DNA from: Asparagopsis taxiformis
Taxonomy: Eukaryota; Rhodophyta; Florideophyceae; Bonnemaisoniales; Bonnemaisoniaceae
Length of the DNA: 64,000 bases
Direction of reading: 5' to 3'
Assembly (NCBI GenBank): GCA_030407315.1
Contig: JALQPE010001846.1
Coordinates: 1-64,000 of the forward strand
This document shows positions 20,206-30,764 of this stretch, piece by piece. The notes under the pieces were generated by a model that worked only from the letters and a program-made list of their open reading frames with translations, did no database searches and had not been told where the DNA came from. How positions within the stretch are numbered: position 1 is the first letter of the stretch; each line of letters opens with the position of its first letter. A program made the position numbers and the translations under genes.

Positions 20206-20399
20206 CTACTGAGGATCTAAGATAGAGTGGGATGGTGGGAGGGGAACGAAAACAAACGAAAACAAGCGACTGGTCTGCAGAATTGACGTGCCTGAGGGTG
20301 ACGCTCCGTCAACAACTTGCCTTCTGGCAGCGAAGCAGAATGTTTGCCTCTCGAAGGGCGACTGCGTTGCACTGGCGCGTGCATATTTTGAGGCTGGAT
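20206..20399 (-). pseudogene. 3' part of an unrecognised ORF split by the copia element
   Basis: If the copia element and one TSD copy are removed, a minus-strand frame runs from 30506 to the insertion and on through 20399 to a TAG at 20206-20208. This gives about 157 codons without a stop. This part begins ASKYARASATQSPFERQ after the junction. I do not recognise the protein, and an opposite-strand ORF also exists in the 30.2-30.5 kb part, so coding status is uncertain. Confidence 0.3.
20395..20399. repeat. Target-site duplication TGGAT, left
   Basis: This matches TGGAT at 30225-30229 exactly and marks the insertion site of the 20400-30224 copia element. Confidence 0.92.
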
Positions 20400-20524
20400 T
20401 GTCGGATGATCACACAACAACATACACTACTACACAAATAATACACTATACAAATAGTATTTATACCGCCGTCGTCTCACGCGACTCAACAATAAAGGTA
20501 GATCATCGGCTCACCATTCTAACA
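20400..20524 (+). repeat. 5' LTR of copia element 1
   Basis: 125 bp, starting TGTCGGATGATCAC and ending TTCTAACA (TG...CA). It holds a TATA-like TATTTATA at 20458-20465 and an AATAAA polyadenylation-type signal at 20491-20496. It is a very compact LTR. Confidence 0.95.
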
Positions 20525-20538
20525 GGTTATGCGCCCAG
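20525..20538 (+). other. Primer binding site, half-tRNA(iMet) type
   Basis: GGTTATGCGCCCAG abuts the 5' LTR. It is complementary to the anticodon-loop region of initiator tRNA-Met (CAU within GGGCCCAUAACC) except for one base. This resembles the Drosophila copia primer site, which uses an internal iMet fragment rather than the tRNA 3' end. Confidence 0.75.
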
Positions 20539-20760
20539 AAACCACTGCCAAGATCTCAACCCACCCACCCACCGATGACAATTGAACACAGCGACTTATG
20601 CCCAGAAATGTCCTAAAGTTCAGCCAAGAATAACCGCACCAACATTGCACCCATCACAAGATCCTCTGCGCGATACCAGCGCCACCAGGTATCACACGAA
20701 CCAACTCAAAACATTGCCCAAGACACTACCGAAAACCAACCAACAACAGTCACATACAGC

Positions 20761-21580
20761 ATGACCAACCCTTCATCACAGCACCACCCATCCCTACCCA
20801 CCTTCAACGTCCCTCCCTCACACCACACAACTTGATACAATGGTGCCACACGATTGACAGCCATGCGATCATCAACGGCATCACAGACTACATCCATGGA
20901 CCAGTACCCCCCGAGCCACAAACGAACGAGGCTCGTCAACAACACTACCATAACCGAGCCCTCGCCAGGTTACTAATCCTTCCCAACATATCCCAGGAAA
21001 TCATATCCACTCTCAGCCCATCCATACTTAACAGCCCCACACCGACACTGTACAAGCATATCAAAGATAAGATGTCTACTGTACCTCCACACCACTCCGA
21101 AGCCAGCCTAAGAAGACAAGCAGAACGTATCAAACACAACCAAGGAGAACCGATCCAGGACTACATCGACAAGCACGAGGAATTGCGCACTATCATGCTC
21201 CAATCTGCGTTTCCGAATATAGATGACGATCAAACCACGGTACAATTCGTCATAAATGGGCTATACCACATCCCCGAATGGGCACCACTACTACGAAGTC
21301 TGGCGAACTTCCACAACTTTCACGAGGGTGAGCGTCCAAATCTTGCCCTAGTGTATAGCATGCTCGTAGAGCACGACGCAGCGGCACCAAGACAGACCGC
21401 AAATACCCTCCCAGCACCGGCACCGGCACCGTCCCTCACCCCTCTCAACCACTCCTACCCCCATCCCCTCACCCCGCCTACATACCACCGCCGACCCAAA
21501 CCAATCGAAACATTCCATTCCCACGAGGGGTATATAACCACTATCAACCTACCCCAAACACAAGTCCACCACCCACAAAC
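20761..21580 (+). pseudogene. Gag of copia element 1, frameshifted
   Basis: The likely start is ATG at 20761 (MTNPSSQHHPSLPTF), but that frame stops after about 24 codons. The Gag body continues in another frame to about 21584. It contains the UBN2-type capsid-like region (LYKHIKDKMS, RQAERIKHNQGEPIQDYID, QFVINGLYHIPEW) and a Pro-rich tail. The shift near 20830 disables it unless bypassed. Confidence 0.8.
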
Positions 21581-23923
21581 TTGAGCCAACACATTCCACC
21601 ACCACCTGGCCACAGAGGGATGTGGTGCACATTACATGGATCTCCCACACATACTACGTCGAAATGTTACACGCGCCATAAGCTGCTACGCCAAACAATG
21701 GACCAACCACGACACCCTATCCAAAGTAATGCAGCCGAATACCACACTGTCCCACGGCAGCAATGCTATTCTCCTGTATACGGAAACCAAAACAATGCAT
21801 CTCCCCCTACTGTCCATCTCAGGCATACCATTCACAGCCTCCCGTGATATACCAACTCCCCCCAACTCCACAACAGGACACTGATAATCGTACACAACAG
21901 GATACCAACCCACCCAACACAATAAACAACTCACACTCTGCCTCCTACATACTTGACTCTGGAGCTACACCAACACACCTAAAACACCCACAACAAAATA
22001 TGCGCCCCATCACAGCAACATCAATCACTGCATCCGGACAAACATCAGCGGTAACACATGCCGGACCAGCACAAATACATCTCACAGACAACAAATCCCT
22101 GCAATTATCCTACGCTGTCACTATGCCACAAGCCGCGCACAATCTCATATCAGTAAGTCAACTCGCAGAGACACATGATGTGATATTCAAGAAAGATAAC
22201 GCTTTCATAACAAAACCGCAACCACAGCCATCGAATGAGCGTATAATCGCCACTGCCCCAAACACAAATGGGCTTTACATACTCCCCACACTAGGGCGAA
22301 AACGCAAACGAGAGGGAAACAACACAACAACGAACAGAGTTCGTTTTGACTCGCGAACCTGTTTCGGCACACGGACAAACACACTGAAACAGACACAAGA
22401 CAACAAAAAACCGCCACCCAAATCCATTAAACCACCCCCGCTACATACAAACCGAACACCAACATTACGACTGCAAAGCCCTTTCGCATTGGAATCCGCA
22501 AAAGTGGACAAAGCCAAACGACAGATCTAACAAAGGCAAAAAAACCACCTGCGGAACCCCGAAAAATACAGTCTACAGCCCCCCACCAAACCCAAACGAA
22601 ACCAAACGATCGCGGCGACTCCAAAGGCCACCCAACCCAAGCAACACAATTCCACTCTGAAACCTTACATCCCAACGACCACGCGAGTCCCACCCTCACA
22701 ACAAACGCCATTAGCCACGCCAACTTTACCACAGACGCAAAGGGCTCCCACACCACAACCAACGGAGAAACTATCACCCACAGAACGTGACTACCACCGA
22801 TGGCACCTCCGACTAGGCCATCTCCACCCTACACGTATTCATCAGTTAGCGAAACAAGACCTCGTCCTTGGCCTACCGAAGACGCTAAAAAACTCACCCC
22901 CATCAATAACGTGTACAGGATGCGCGCTTGGCAAACAAACCACCGCTCCATTTAAACGACACCCGCGCTCTGCCCCCACTCTGTGCACACCTCCATACTG
23001 ATGTATGTGGACCGTTTCCAACAAAATCCGTTCACAACAATGCCTATGTAGCAACATTCCTGGATTAACACAGCCGGTTTCTTCACGTCAAAGTCGCACC
23101 GCGCAAGAACGAAGCTGCAGCCCACATACGCAATCATATTCAACGCATCCACACAAACACTCCCCTCCGTATCACAGATGTAACCATGGATAATGCCAAA
23201 GAATACCTGACCAAAGACCTACAGCGTTTCTATGACCACGAGCACATCACTGTGCACCCCACAGTGCCCTACACTCCCCAAGAGAATGCACTAGCAGAGA
23301 GAGTGAATCGCACTCTCACTGAAACTGCCCGCACCCTTCTACACACAGCGAACCTTCCCCAATCATTATGGGACTACGCTATCCATGCTGCCACCGACCA
23401 TCATAACCATGCTCCGCATGCAGCCCACGGCAAACCACCTATCGCAATGTGGACTGGACAAAAACCTGACGTGCGAACATTCCTACCCTTCGGACAATAC
23501 GGCCACGTAAGCCTAAGACAACCTGTAGACAAGCTCCAACCTAGAGCTACTATCATGCGCTATATTGGTCGAATTGACGAACGACACTACCACATATACA
23601 ATCCCAAAACACAACAAATCTCCAAATGTCGAGCATCGGATTTTCGGTTATACGACCCCAATACAGATCCCTCCGCAACATCAATGCCACGGTCACTAGC
23701 TACCGCACTCACACCAAACCACACTACGCCCCAAACGTGCACAGAACCCAAAACACTCATACAGGCACAACAAGCCCCTGACGCAGCTGAATGGAAAATA
23801 TTATGGAACAAAGAGCTGGACACACTTGAACAACGAGGCACAATAACATTCGTTCCTACCAGCCAAGTACCCAAGGACACAAAAATTCTACCATACAAAG
23901 TGGTAATGAAACTCAAAACTGAC
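21581..23923 (+). pseudogene. Pol 5' part of copia element 1 (knuckle, protease, integrase)
   Basis: The zinc knuckle MWCTLHGSPTHTTSKC (C-x2-H-x4-H-x4-C) lies at about 21620, and the aspartic protease ILDSGATPTHL at about 21950. The GAG-pre-integrase HHCC block (RWHLRLGHLHP ... CTGCALGK) is at about 22790-22940. The integrase core follows from 23186 (MDNAKEYL, PYTPQENALAERVNRTL). These parts fall in at least three frames. The RT begins just before 23923 (VVMKLKTD) and is cut by the nested element. Confidence 0.85.
23919..23923. repeat. Target-site duplication CTGAC, left
   Basis: Identical to CTGAC at 28637-28641. It delimits the nested copia element. Confidence 0.92.
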
Positions 23924-24056
23924 TGTTAGAAGGAGAATGAATCCTTACCTCTTTATTGCGTAAGTCTGTGATCTGCTTTTATAGGTTTTGTTTGTTTCAC
24001 TCTCGCCGGCGTCCCGGCGGTGCGTCGGACAGCTGTCTTTTGTTAGCATCCTGACT
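23924..24056 (-). repeat. 3' LTR of copia element 2
   Basis: 133 bp, nearly identical to 28504-28636; the last base differs (CTGACT rather than CTGACA). It is the 3' LTR because the element runs right to left. Confidence 0.93.
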
Positions 24057-26116
24057 GATTTGGTCACTGCCTCTTGGCGACTTCTTGTTTGTTAGCATCC
24101 TGACACGCCCCCTGTCGCCAAGGGGCGGTGAGCTAGTTTGGTCGTTGACGGGAGGGTTTAGGAGTTGTATAGATGTTGATATGCGCTGGAATGCGGGGTT
24201 CGAGAGTGGCTTTGTAAATATGTCTGCTAACATTTCGTCCGTTGGTTTGTAGAGTAGCCTGATTTGTTGGTTGTTGATGTTGTCGATAATGTGGTGGTAC
24301 CGTATGTCTATGAATTTGCGTCGTTTAGTTGGTGCCGTTTGTGTCGCGATTTGCAGTGCCGATTGTGAGTCGGTATATGTGGTGATGGCGTGCTGCTGCG
24401 GGATGATGCGGAGTTCTTTGAGTAGTCCAGCGATCCAGTTCGTTTGTCTGATTGTATCGGATATAGATATGAATTCTGCGTCGCATGTGCTGAGTGCAAC
24501 GAGAGATTGTCGTTGGGAGGCCCAGTGGATGGGGGAACCGTGGAGTAGGTGTAATGAGCCTGAGATAGATTTTCTTGTGGTCTTGTCGTTAGCAAAATCT
24601 GCGTCGGCATAGGATATGAGTGGATCGTCGTGGGGTGTGGAGGGGAAGGAGATGCCGAAGGAGGGGGTATGTTTGAGGAAGCGGATAAGTCTCTTTAGAT
24701 GCTTCCAGTGTCGCTGTGTCGGTTTGTGCGATGCGCGAGCGAGGGCGTTGATGAAGAATTGGAGCTCGGGGCGTGTGCAGTCCGTCAGGTATCGTAGCTC
24801 GCCGATGACTTCACGGTAAGTGGTGCATATTGTGTCGTCTTGGGGTTCGTCCGGGCCTGGCGGGGATAAGTCAATTCCATCGGAGTACAGCCTTTCTATT
24901 GGTTTGGCGTCGTCATATTCGTTTTGGAGACGACGGAGCGTATGATATGCGGTTGGGCTATGTGAACTCCTTGCGGGGTTTGTGTAATATGCCAGTTGAG
25001 GTAGCGGGACGGAAAGCCAAGCCGTTTCACGCTGTATTTTGTGCAAAGCGTCTGGTGTAGTTCGTCCAGTAGAGGTTGGTGCGTCGCGCAAGCCAGGAAA
25101 TCGTCAATTGTCATTGCTACGAAAATGTATCCGGTGGGTGTGAATTTTGTGAAGCAGCAGGGGTCGGACTTTAGCTGTGTGAAGTTGTGGGTAGTGAGGA
25201 AATCGCGGGCGCCGTCGCAAAATATGCGGCCGCCTTGCCTTGTTCCATAGAGGTTCCTTTCCAGTGTACCTGCTGGTTCTGGGTGTTTGAGTGAGCCGTC
25301 GAAGAGGGGGTGCTGCTTTATGAATACGGGGTTTTTGTGTGAAAATGGTTCGTGTAGGTACGCTGACGTGATGTCGAAGTGCTCTATGGGTATGCGGTGA
25401 GCAGATGCGTGGCAGAGCAGCAGCCGGATTGTGGTTTTGTCTGCCGTGAATGTAGCCGTTGTGGCCGGGTCGAAGTGGGTGTGTGGGAGCATCATGTCGC
25501 CACGGACGGCGCATCGAGCCTTCCGTTCTATGATTTTGTCATTGTTATCTCGCTTGTACCTGTACGTCATTGTGAGGGGAATGGGCTTGGCGTTGGGTGG
25601 AATCAGGTGACGGGGTGTCCATTTGATGGCTTGCATGTTATCGAGTTTCTGTAATTCAGCGTCGTGTGCTTCCGCCCATTCTATTGCGTCTGGGTATTTT
25701 TGAGCGCTGCGATGTGATTTTGGGGCGGGCGTGTGGGCTGATATTGCGGAAGGTATGGTTGCTCTTTGGTTGGTTGGTGTAATGGCTGTGAATATCATGG
25801 ATGGGCGGTGGGAGGGGTCTTGGTCCGGGTAGTATGGGTGGAAGTTGAGTGCAGACATGTGTAGATCCTTGCCGGTGGTCAGATCTTGTGCCCTTATAGT
25901 ATTGGTGTCTATGCCGTGAAGGTATCTGACTGTGATCGCACGCGGTTGTAGTTTCGTTTTGGGGAAAGAACCGGGGCGTGACCGATTTGACCGAAGGCGA
26001 ATAGGCGTTGGATGTCTGGTGGTGTTCCGTACCAATCGGTATGCGGGAGGCGGCCTGTGGTGGAATGGAGTGTGATGTTGCGTTTGAACGTGGAATCGTG
26101 CAAGGCGTCGTCCCAA
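23997..26116 (-). pseudogene. Reverse transcriptase and RNase H of copia element 2
   Basis: The RT lies in 24896-26116: RYKRDNNDKIIERKARC, HFDITSAYLHEPF and the catalytic FVAMTIDDFLACA. The RT tail and RNase H continue in another frame in 23997-25091 (GELRYLTDCTRPELQF, YADADFANDKTTRKSISG, TYTDSQSALQIA, DIFTKPLSNPAF). One frameshift therefore lies in 24896-25091. The second frame has no stop until inside the 3' LTR, so the native Pol end is unclear. Confidence 0.85.
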
Positions 26117-26924
26117 AATGTGTCGTCTAACTGGCTGTGAGCCAAGTTTGCGCGAACTGCGTTGAGAAGTGTGCCGTTGATTCGTTCGGCGAGGCTGTTT
26201 TGTTCCGGCGTGTGAGGGACGGTTTTGATGTGAGTGATTCCGCGTTCGTGGAGTGCACTTGTGAGGGCCTGAGCGAGGTACTCTTTGGCGTTGTCTGTGC
26301 GAAGGAATCTTGGGTAGGTTCCATGAATGTTATGTACGTGCTCCAAGTATTGTATAGTGAGCTGAGGGATGTGAGAGCGGTCTGGAATCGTGTATGTGGT
26401 CATGTGTCGTGATTTTGTGTCGACGAATGTGAGGATGTAACGGTTGCCGTGCCTGGATGTAGGTGTGAGTGGTCCACAGACGTCGGAAGAGATATGTTGA
26501 CCAAGTTGGTGTGTGTGCGTGGTCGGTTTATGGGGGCTTTGCGGATTTTTGCTATTGCGCAAGCACTGCAGGTGAATTTAGGTTGGGCCGTGTCGTCGTT
26601 GTTCGCGAGTACGGGTAGCATGCGGTGCTCGCACATTTTTTGGATGGTTTGGGGATTGGCGTGTGCCAGTTGTAGGTGTAAGTCGCGGTGAGACGTTGTC
26701 GTCGGTGTGGGTGACGGTGTGGTGGGAGCGGGTGGTGTGGGATGGGTGGGTGCGTTGCCGCTCTGTGTTTGGGTAGTTTGGGGGATGTTATTTTGCGTGT
26801 GAAAAGGGGGGTAGGGTTTGGCGGGGCTTGTGTGGTGTGTGCTGTTGTTTTGGTGCGCTTGGTGCGGCAGGAGGTGTAACTTGTGGTGTTCTAGTTGGTG
26901 GGGGGTGAGCTGGGGGTGGCACAA
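25909..26924 (-). pseudogene. Integrase of copia element 2
   Basis: The HHCC region (DLHLQLAHANPQTIQ ... CSACAIAKIRK) is in 26400-26924. The catalytic core is in 25909-26562 in another frame: SSDVCGPLTPTSRHG, FVDTKSR, RTDNAKEYL and PHTPEQNSLAERING give the D-D-E set. At least two shifts separate HHCC, integrase and RT. Confidence 0.82.
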
Positions 26925-27560
26925 TACCGCTGAGGATTGGTTGTGGAGGTGGTGGCGGGGGAGGTTGGTACGTTTTTGGGGGAGCGGCTACTGTGGGTGG
27001 TGAGGGTTTGGACGGGGAAGAGGTGGTTTTGTTCGCCATGGTCGATCCCATTGTATTTTCTTCTTGCTCCTTGTGTTTTGAGCTGGGTGTCCGGGATGGG
27101 TTGACGTGAGTTGATGGAGGAATTCGTGGCTGAGTGCTGTGGGGAGGGGGAGGTGTATTTCGGGTCGTTCTGGCCGTGTGACACGTGGGTTGAGTGACCT
27201 CGCGGAAGGTGTAGAGGCCGTTATGGAAGTCCGCAAGTTTTATTTGAGTTCGGCTTCCATGTGGGCGGAGGTAAGCCGCTTCAGGGGTGAAGGTAACGTT
27301 GCCGTGGTTGGCTGCTATTGAGTGAACGGCAAGTAGGTTGTGGCCGATGGAAGGGGAGCATACGGCATTAGGTAAGTGAAGCGTCGTGTTCCTCGCTTGT
27401 ATCTGTATGGGTCCGGTGTGGGTGATGGGGTATAGGCGGTTAGCGGCTGTTTTGGTGAAGCGGTTGGGGCTGCATCGGGTCATGTTTGGTGTGGGCGATG
27501 TGACGTGGGATGGGAGCGCTCCGGAGTCTAGTATGTTGACTTACCCGGTTCAGATACATC
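26788..27560 (-). pseudogene. Protease region of copia element 2
   Basis: The active-site peptide ILDSGALPSHV is encoded near 27500-27540, just outside the ORF that carries the rest of the domain (IGHNLLAVHSIAANHGNVTF). A Pro/Thr-rich linker follows toward the integrase. Confidence 0.75.
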
Positions 27561-28417
27561 GATAGTATTGTGGGGGTCCGTGAGAGACTCCAGGTCTACA
27601 GACAGGCGTTCAGGGGCGACGTGCGTGACATTGTGTGCGAACGGCTTGTGGTCGATTGCCTTTAGTGGTCGACGAAGTGTGTTGGGGTGTCTGGGGCGTG
27701 TTCGGCACTCTTGTGTGTTGTGTGTATGCGAGCGATGGTATGTGCACCATTTGGTGGGCGGATTGCGTCTGGGGTAGCGAGGGGTGGGGAACGCCGGGGG
27801 GAGTAGTGCCTGTGTGTGCGTTCGCTGCGGAATTGGTGTGCGGTTTTTTATGTTCGCTTCCATGCGTCGCAGGCGTATGACGACATCGGAGATGTGTGTG
27901 GGGGGGTCTAATGTGAGTAGATCGTGTGCTATGCGGTAGTCGAGGTTGTTACGTAGGCCCAGGAGTAAGAACTTGATCGTGGTGGATTCGGAATCGATGC
28001 GGGGTAATTGGCGTTGCGCATCTCTATGCGCATGGCGTCGTGTTCGCTGAGGTACGTGTCGAGATCCATGTCTGCGGTGAGGGTAATAGATCTTGCACGT
28101 TCTTCTAGAAGTGCGTGCGGTAGTGAGGTTGATTCTCGAAGGTGGTTCAGGATCTGTGATGCGAGCAGGTGAGGTGGTGAGGCGAGTGTGTCGTCTGGTA
28201 GGCGTGTTGCGATGGATTCCGGTGTGCTGGATAGGATTATGAGGCTCAGTTTTTCTTGTTCCAATTTGAATTTGGCGAATTCTTCCGGGTCGGCAGGCGC
28301 TGTGGTGCTGGGATCTAGGTGCTGGGCGAGGCCTAGGTCTGCAGCGAGGGCCTGAAGGGTCCGTTTCCAGAAGCGTTGATTCGCGGGGGACAGTGTGGGG
28401 AGGCGAGCGGAGTCCAT
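27561..28417 (-). pseudogene. Gag of copia element 2
   Basis: The start is ATG at 28415-28417 (MDSARLPTLSPANQRFW). The capsid-like part (ASQILNHLRESTSLP, MDLDTYLSEHDAMRIEMRN) occupies 27929-28417. The knuckle KWCTYHRSHTHNTQEC (C-x2-H-x4-H-x4-C) lies in another frame at about 27700-27750. Confidence 0.8.
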
Positions 28418-28489
28418 TGTTGTCGCGGGTGGGTCGTCGCGAGATGAGAAAGGGTGTGGTAGGGTGATCGTGAGTCGCAGTGGGCGGGA

Positions 28490-28503
28490 ATTAGCCCATA
28501 ACC
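28490..28503 (-). other. Primer binding site of copia element 2
   Basis: On the minus strand GGTTATGGGC follows the 5' LTR directly. It matches the half-tRNA(iMet) site of element 1 over the first ten bases. Confidence 0.7.
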
Positions 28504-28636
28504 TGTTAGAAGGAGAATGAATCCTTACCTCTTTATTGCGTAAGTCTGTGATCTGCTTTTATAGGTTTTGTTTGTTTCACTCTCGCCGGCGTCCCGGCGG
28601 TGCGTCGGACAGCTGTCTTTTGTTAGCATCCTGACA
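28504..28636 (-). repeat. 5' LTR of copia element 2
   Basis: 133 bp. On the minus strand it carries TATAAAAG (28556-28563) and AATAAA (28532-28537), the usual promoter and polyadenylation order. Confidence 0.93.
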
Positions 28637-28641
28637 CTGAC

Positions 28642-30033
28642 CAAAACGGGGTACCCATCTCACGTAAAACGAGATGCAACATACGAGGGGACCTCCAACG
28701 TCCCCACGAACATTACGATCCCGACACAATTTCGTCACCTGTAGCCGACCGCGATGCCATTCGCCTCTCCCTGGCTCTAGCAGCGGCACACGGTTACGAA
28801 GCCACACACTGGGACCTGGAATCAGCGTTCCTGGACGAAACATATAACGACCCAACACCCCTTTACATATATCAGTCACCCCGATTTGATGGATCTTTCA
28901 AGTACCCGGGACATGTATGTCTAGTTACGGGAAACATGTACGGAGCAAAGCAAGCTTGCCATATATTCACAAAGGGATTATCAAAACACCTCCAACTACA
29001 AAATTTCTCGCGCCTAACAACCGAGAGCTGTACGTATCACCTCACAGCACCACATGACCAAACACAATTCGTCTACTTCTTCGTCACGGTAGACGACTTC
29101 CTCGTCATAACCAATAACACCACACTCCGAGACAAAGCCAAGGCACATATTGGGTCAAAATACAATCTCAAGGACCTAGGCCCTGTAAGCCACATCCTTG
29201 GATGGAAGGTCACACGGGACGAGACAGGAATTCAAATATCCCAACCAGCCTACATCAAGACACTACTGGAAAAATACGGACAGACTAACGCAAAACCGGC
29301 AACATCGCCCATCGCCTCGGAAATCCTTTCATCCCCACCGGAAGATGCAAAACCGCTTGATACAAAACTTCACGACTACCCAAGCCTTGTTGGCAGCTTA
29401 CGCTATCTTTCCGATTCCACGCGGCCAGACATCTCATTCATCACTGGTTACCTCGGCCGTTTTTCACACAAACCAACCACATTCCACTGGCATGCTGCAC
29501 TACGCGTCATTCGATACCTTGGCGCAACACTTACCTATGGAATCCACTACAAAAACGGCCTAACATCCACACTTCAAGCCCACTCCGACAGCGATTACGC
29601 CGCTTGCTCTACAACGAGACGTTCTACAACCGGCTCGTACATACTATATAACGACGCGCCTGTTGCATGGCAATCCAAGAGACAACGCTTCATAGCAACG
29701 AGCACATGGGCTGCGGAATACGTAGCCGCATTTCACACATCCCAATACATCCTCTGCCTTCGCAACCTGCTCGCCGACCTCAACCACACCGAAGGTTTAC
29801 CCACACCACTCAAAATGGACAACGCGGGTGCCATAATAACAGCCAACTCTACGCGCCCGACACCAAAATCTAAACATATTGATGTGAAGTACCACTATCT
29901 GAAAGAACTCATTACGCGCAAAGAAATCAGCATCTCATACATAGATTCCGCCAGCAACTGCGCAGATATCCTTACCAAAGCATACAAACCAGCGCAATAC
30001 AAACAACGAGTTCCCCTTCTCCGGCTCGCGTAA
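28642..30033 (+). pseudogene. Pol 3' part of copia element 1 (RT, RNase H)
   Basis: This continues the RT frame cut at 23923; the phase matches once the nested element and one TSD are discounted. It has HWDLESAFLDETY, YGAKQACHIF, the catalytic FFVTVDDFLVIT, LRYLSDSTRPDISF, and the RNase H motifs SDSDYAACSTTRRST and WAAEYVAA. It ends CADILTKAYKPAQYKQRV...LLRLA and a TAA. No stop interrupts this half. Confidence 0.9.
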
Positions 30034-30051
30034 CCTACGCCGTGCTGCGAC

Positions 30052-30064
30052 TGTCGGATGATCA
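30052..30064 (+). repeat. LTR-start copy upstream of the 3' LTR (element 1)
   Basis: TGTCGGATGATCA, identical to the first 13 bases of the LTR, sits 48 nt before the 3' LTR. The same arrangement is found in the other copia families of the window. Confidence 0.8.
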
Positions 30065-30099
30065 TACCTCTCCACGGCGCTGCCAACGCGATCCTACGT

Positions 30100-30224
30100 C
30101 TTCGGATGATCACACAACAACATATACTACTACACAAATAATACACTATACAAATAGTATTTATACCGCCGTCGTCTCACGCGACTCAACAATAAAGGTA
30201 GATCATCGACTCACCATTCTAACA
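30100..30224 (+). repeat. 3' LTR of copia element 1
   Basis: 125 bp. It matches 20400-20524 closely but begins CTTCGGATGATCAC instead of TGTCGG, so its TG terminus is mutated. TATTTATA lies at 30158-30165 and AATAAA at 30191-30196. TSD TGGAT follows at 30225-30229. Confidence 0.93.
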
Positions 30225-30229
30225 TGGAT

Positions 30230-30506
30230 TGCCTATACATAGCTGGATTCCAGAGTCTGGCCACCGGCGAGCTTTCAGCTTAGGTAATACGCGCGCCGTG
30301 TCACTAAGTCTGCGAGATAAACACGTGTCGCGTGCCGGCTGCACGGCAATCGTTGTCACTCCTTCAATTTGCGTTTGTGCTTCTACTAGCGCTTGTGAAG
30401 TTAAAATAACTTCTGCGTTCTTTGAAATCCTATTTTCTCCTGATTTTTCAAAAGACATCATGCCGTTAGTGTGAACGGCGATTACCGAACCGATTCGGTT
30501 TGGCAT
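30230..30506 (-). pseudogene. 5' part of an unrecognised ORF split by copia element 1
   Basis: It starts MPNRIGSVIAVHTNGMMSFE and runs 90-plus codons to the TSD, then in phase into 20399-20206 at the empty site. Composition looks protein-like (QALVEAQTQIEGVTTIAVQ), but I cannot name a family and a plus-strand ORF overlaps it. Confidence 0.3.
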
Positions 30507-30764
30507 CGACTCGAGGTTTGTGAAGAGAACAGAATTCCTGGGCTGGTTATTGACGGAGTGGAGCGACGGCGAACGTTTAAGGACTGAATAGATGCTGTAA
30601 GCATAGAGTTATTTGTCACGTAGCTGAAATATTCGATTCCATGGCTCCCATTACGCAATCCTCTCCACCATACCTCGCAGAGCTATGCGTTGTAAACGCT
30701 GCTTAGAATTCTATATACACCCCTTCACTTGAACATTTATTTACTTTACCGCTGTGTGCTAGGC
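30507..30764. other. Short intergenic stretch
   Basis: No gene seen. It lies between the unrecognised ORF and the 3' end of the broken NB-ARC-WD40-TIR gene. Confidence 0.4.

Larger units (their letters stand above)
23924..28636 (-). mobile_element. Copia element 2, nested in the RT of element 1
   Basis: A complete 4.7-kb Ty1/copia element in minus orientation. It has 133-bp LTRs at 23924-24056 and 28504-28636 and a perfect 5-bp TSD (CTGAC). The host RT frame resumes in phase after 28641. The internal frames are shifted several times, so it is no longer autonomous. It is a different family from element 1, with its own LTRs and divergent Pol. Confidence 0.95.
20400..30224 (+). mobile_element. 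Copia element 1 (host of a nested element)
   Basis: A Ty1/copia LTR retrotransposon with two 125-bp LTRs and a 5-bp TSD (TGGAT). The order is gag, protease, integrase, reverse transcriptase, RNase H, which defines copia. It is interrupted at 23924-28636 by a second copia element in reverse orientation; without it the element is about 5.1 kb. Gag, zinc-knuckle and protease segments lie in different frames, so it is already decayed. The two LTRs differ at very few positions, which implies a fairly recent insertion. Confidence 0.95.
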
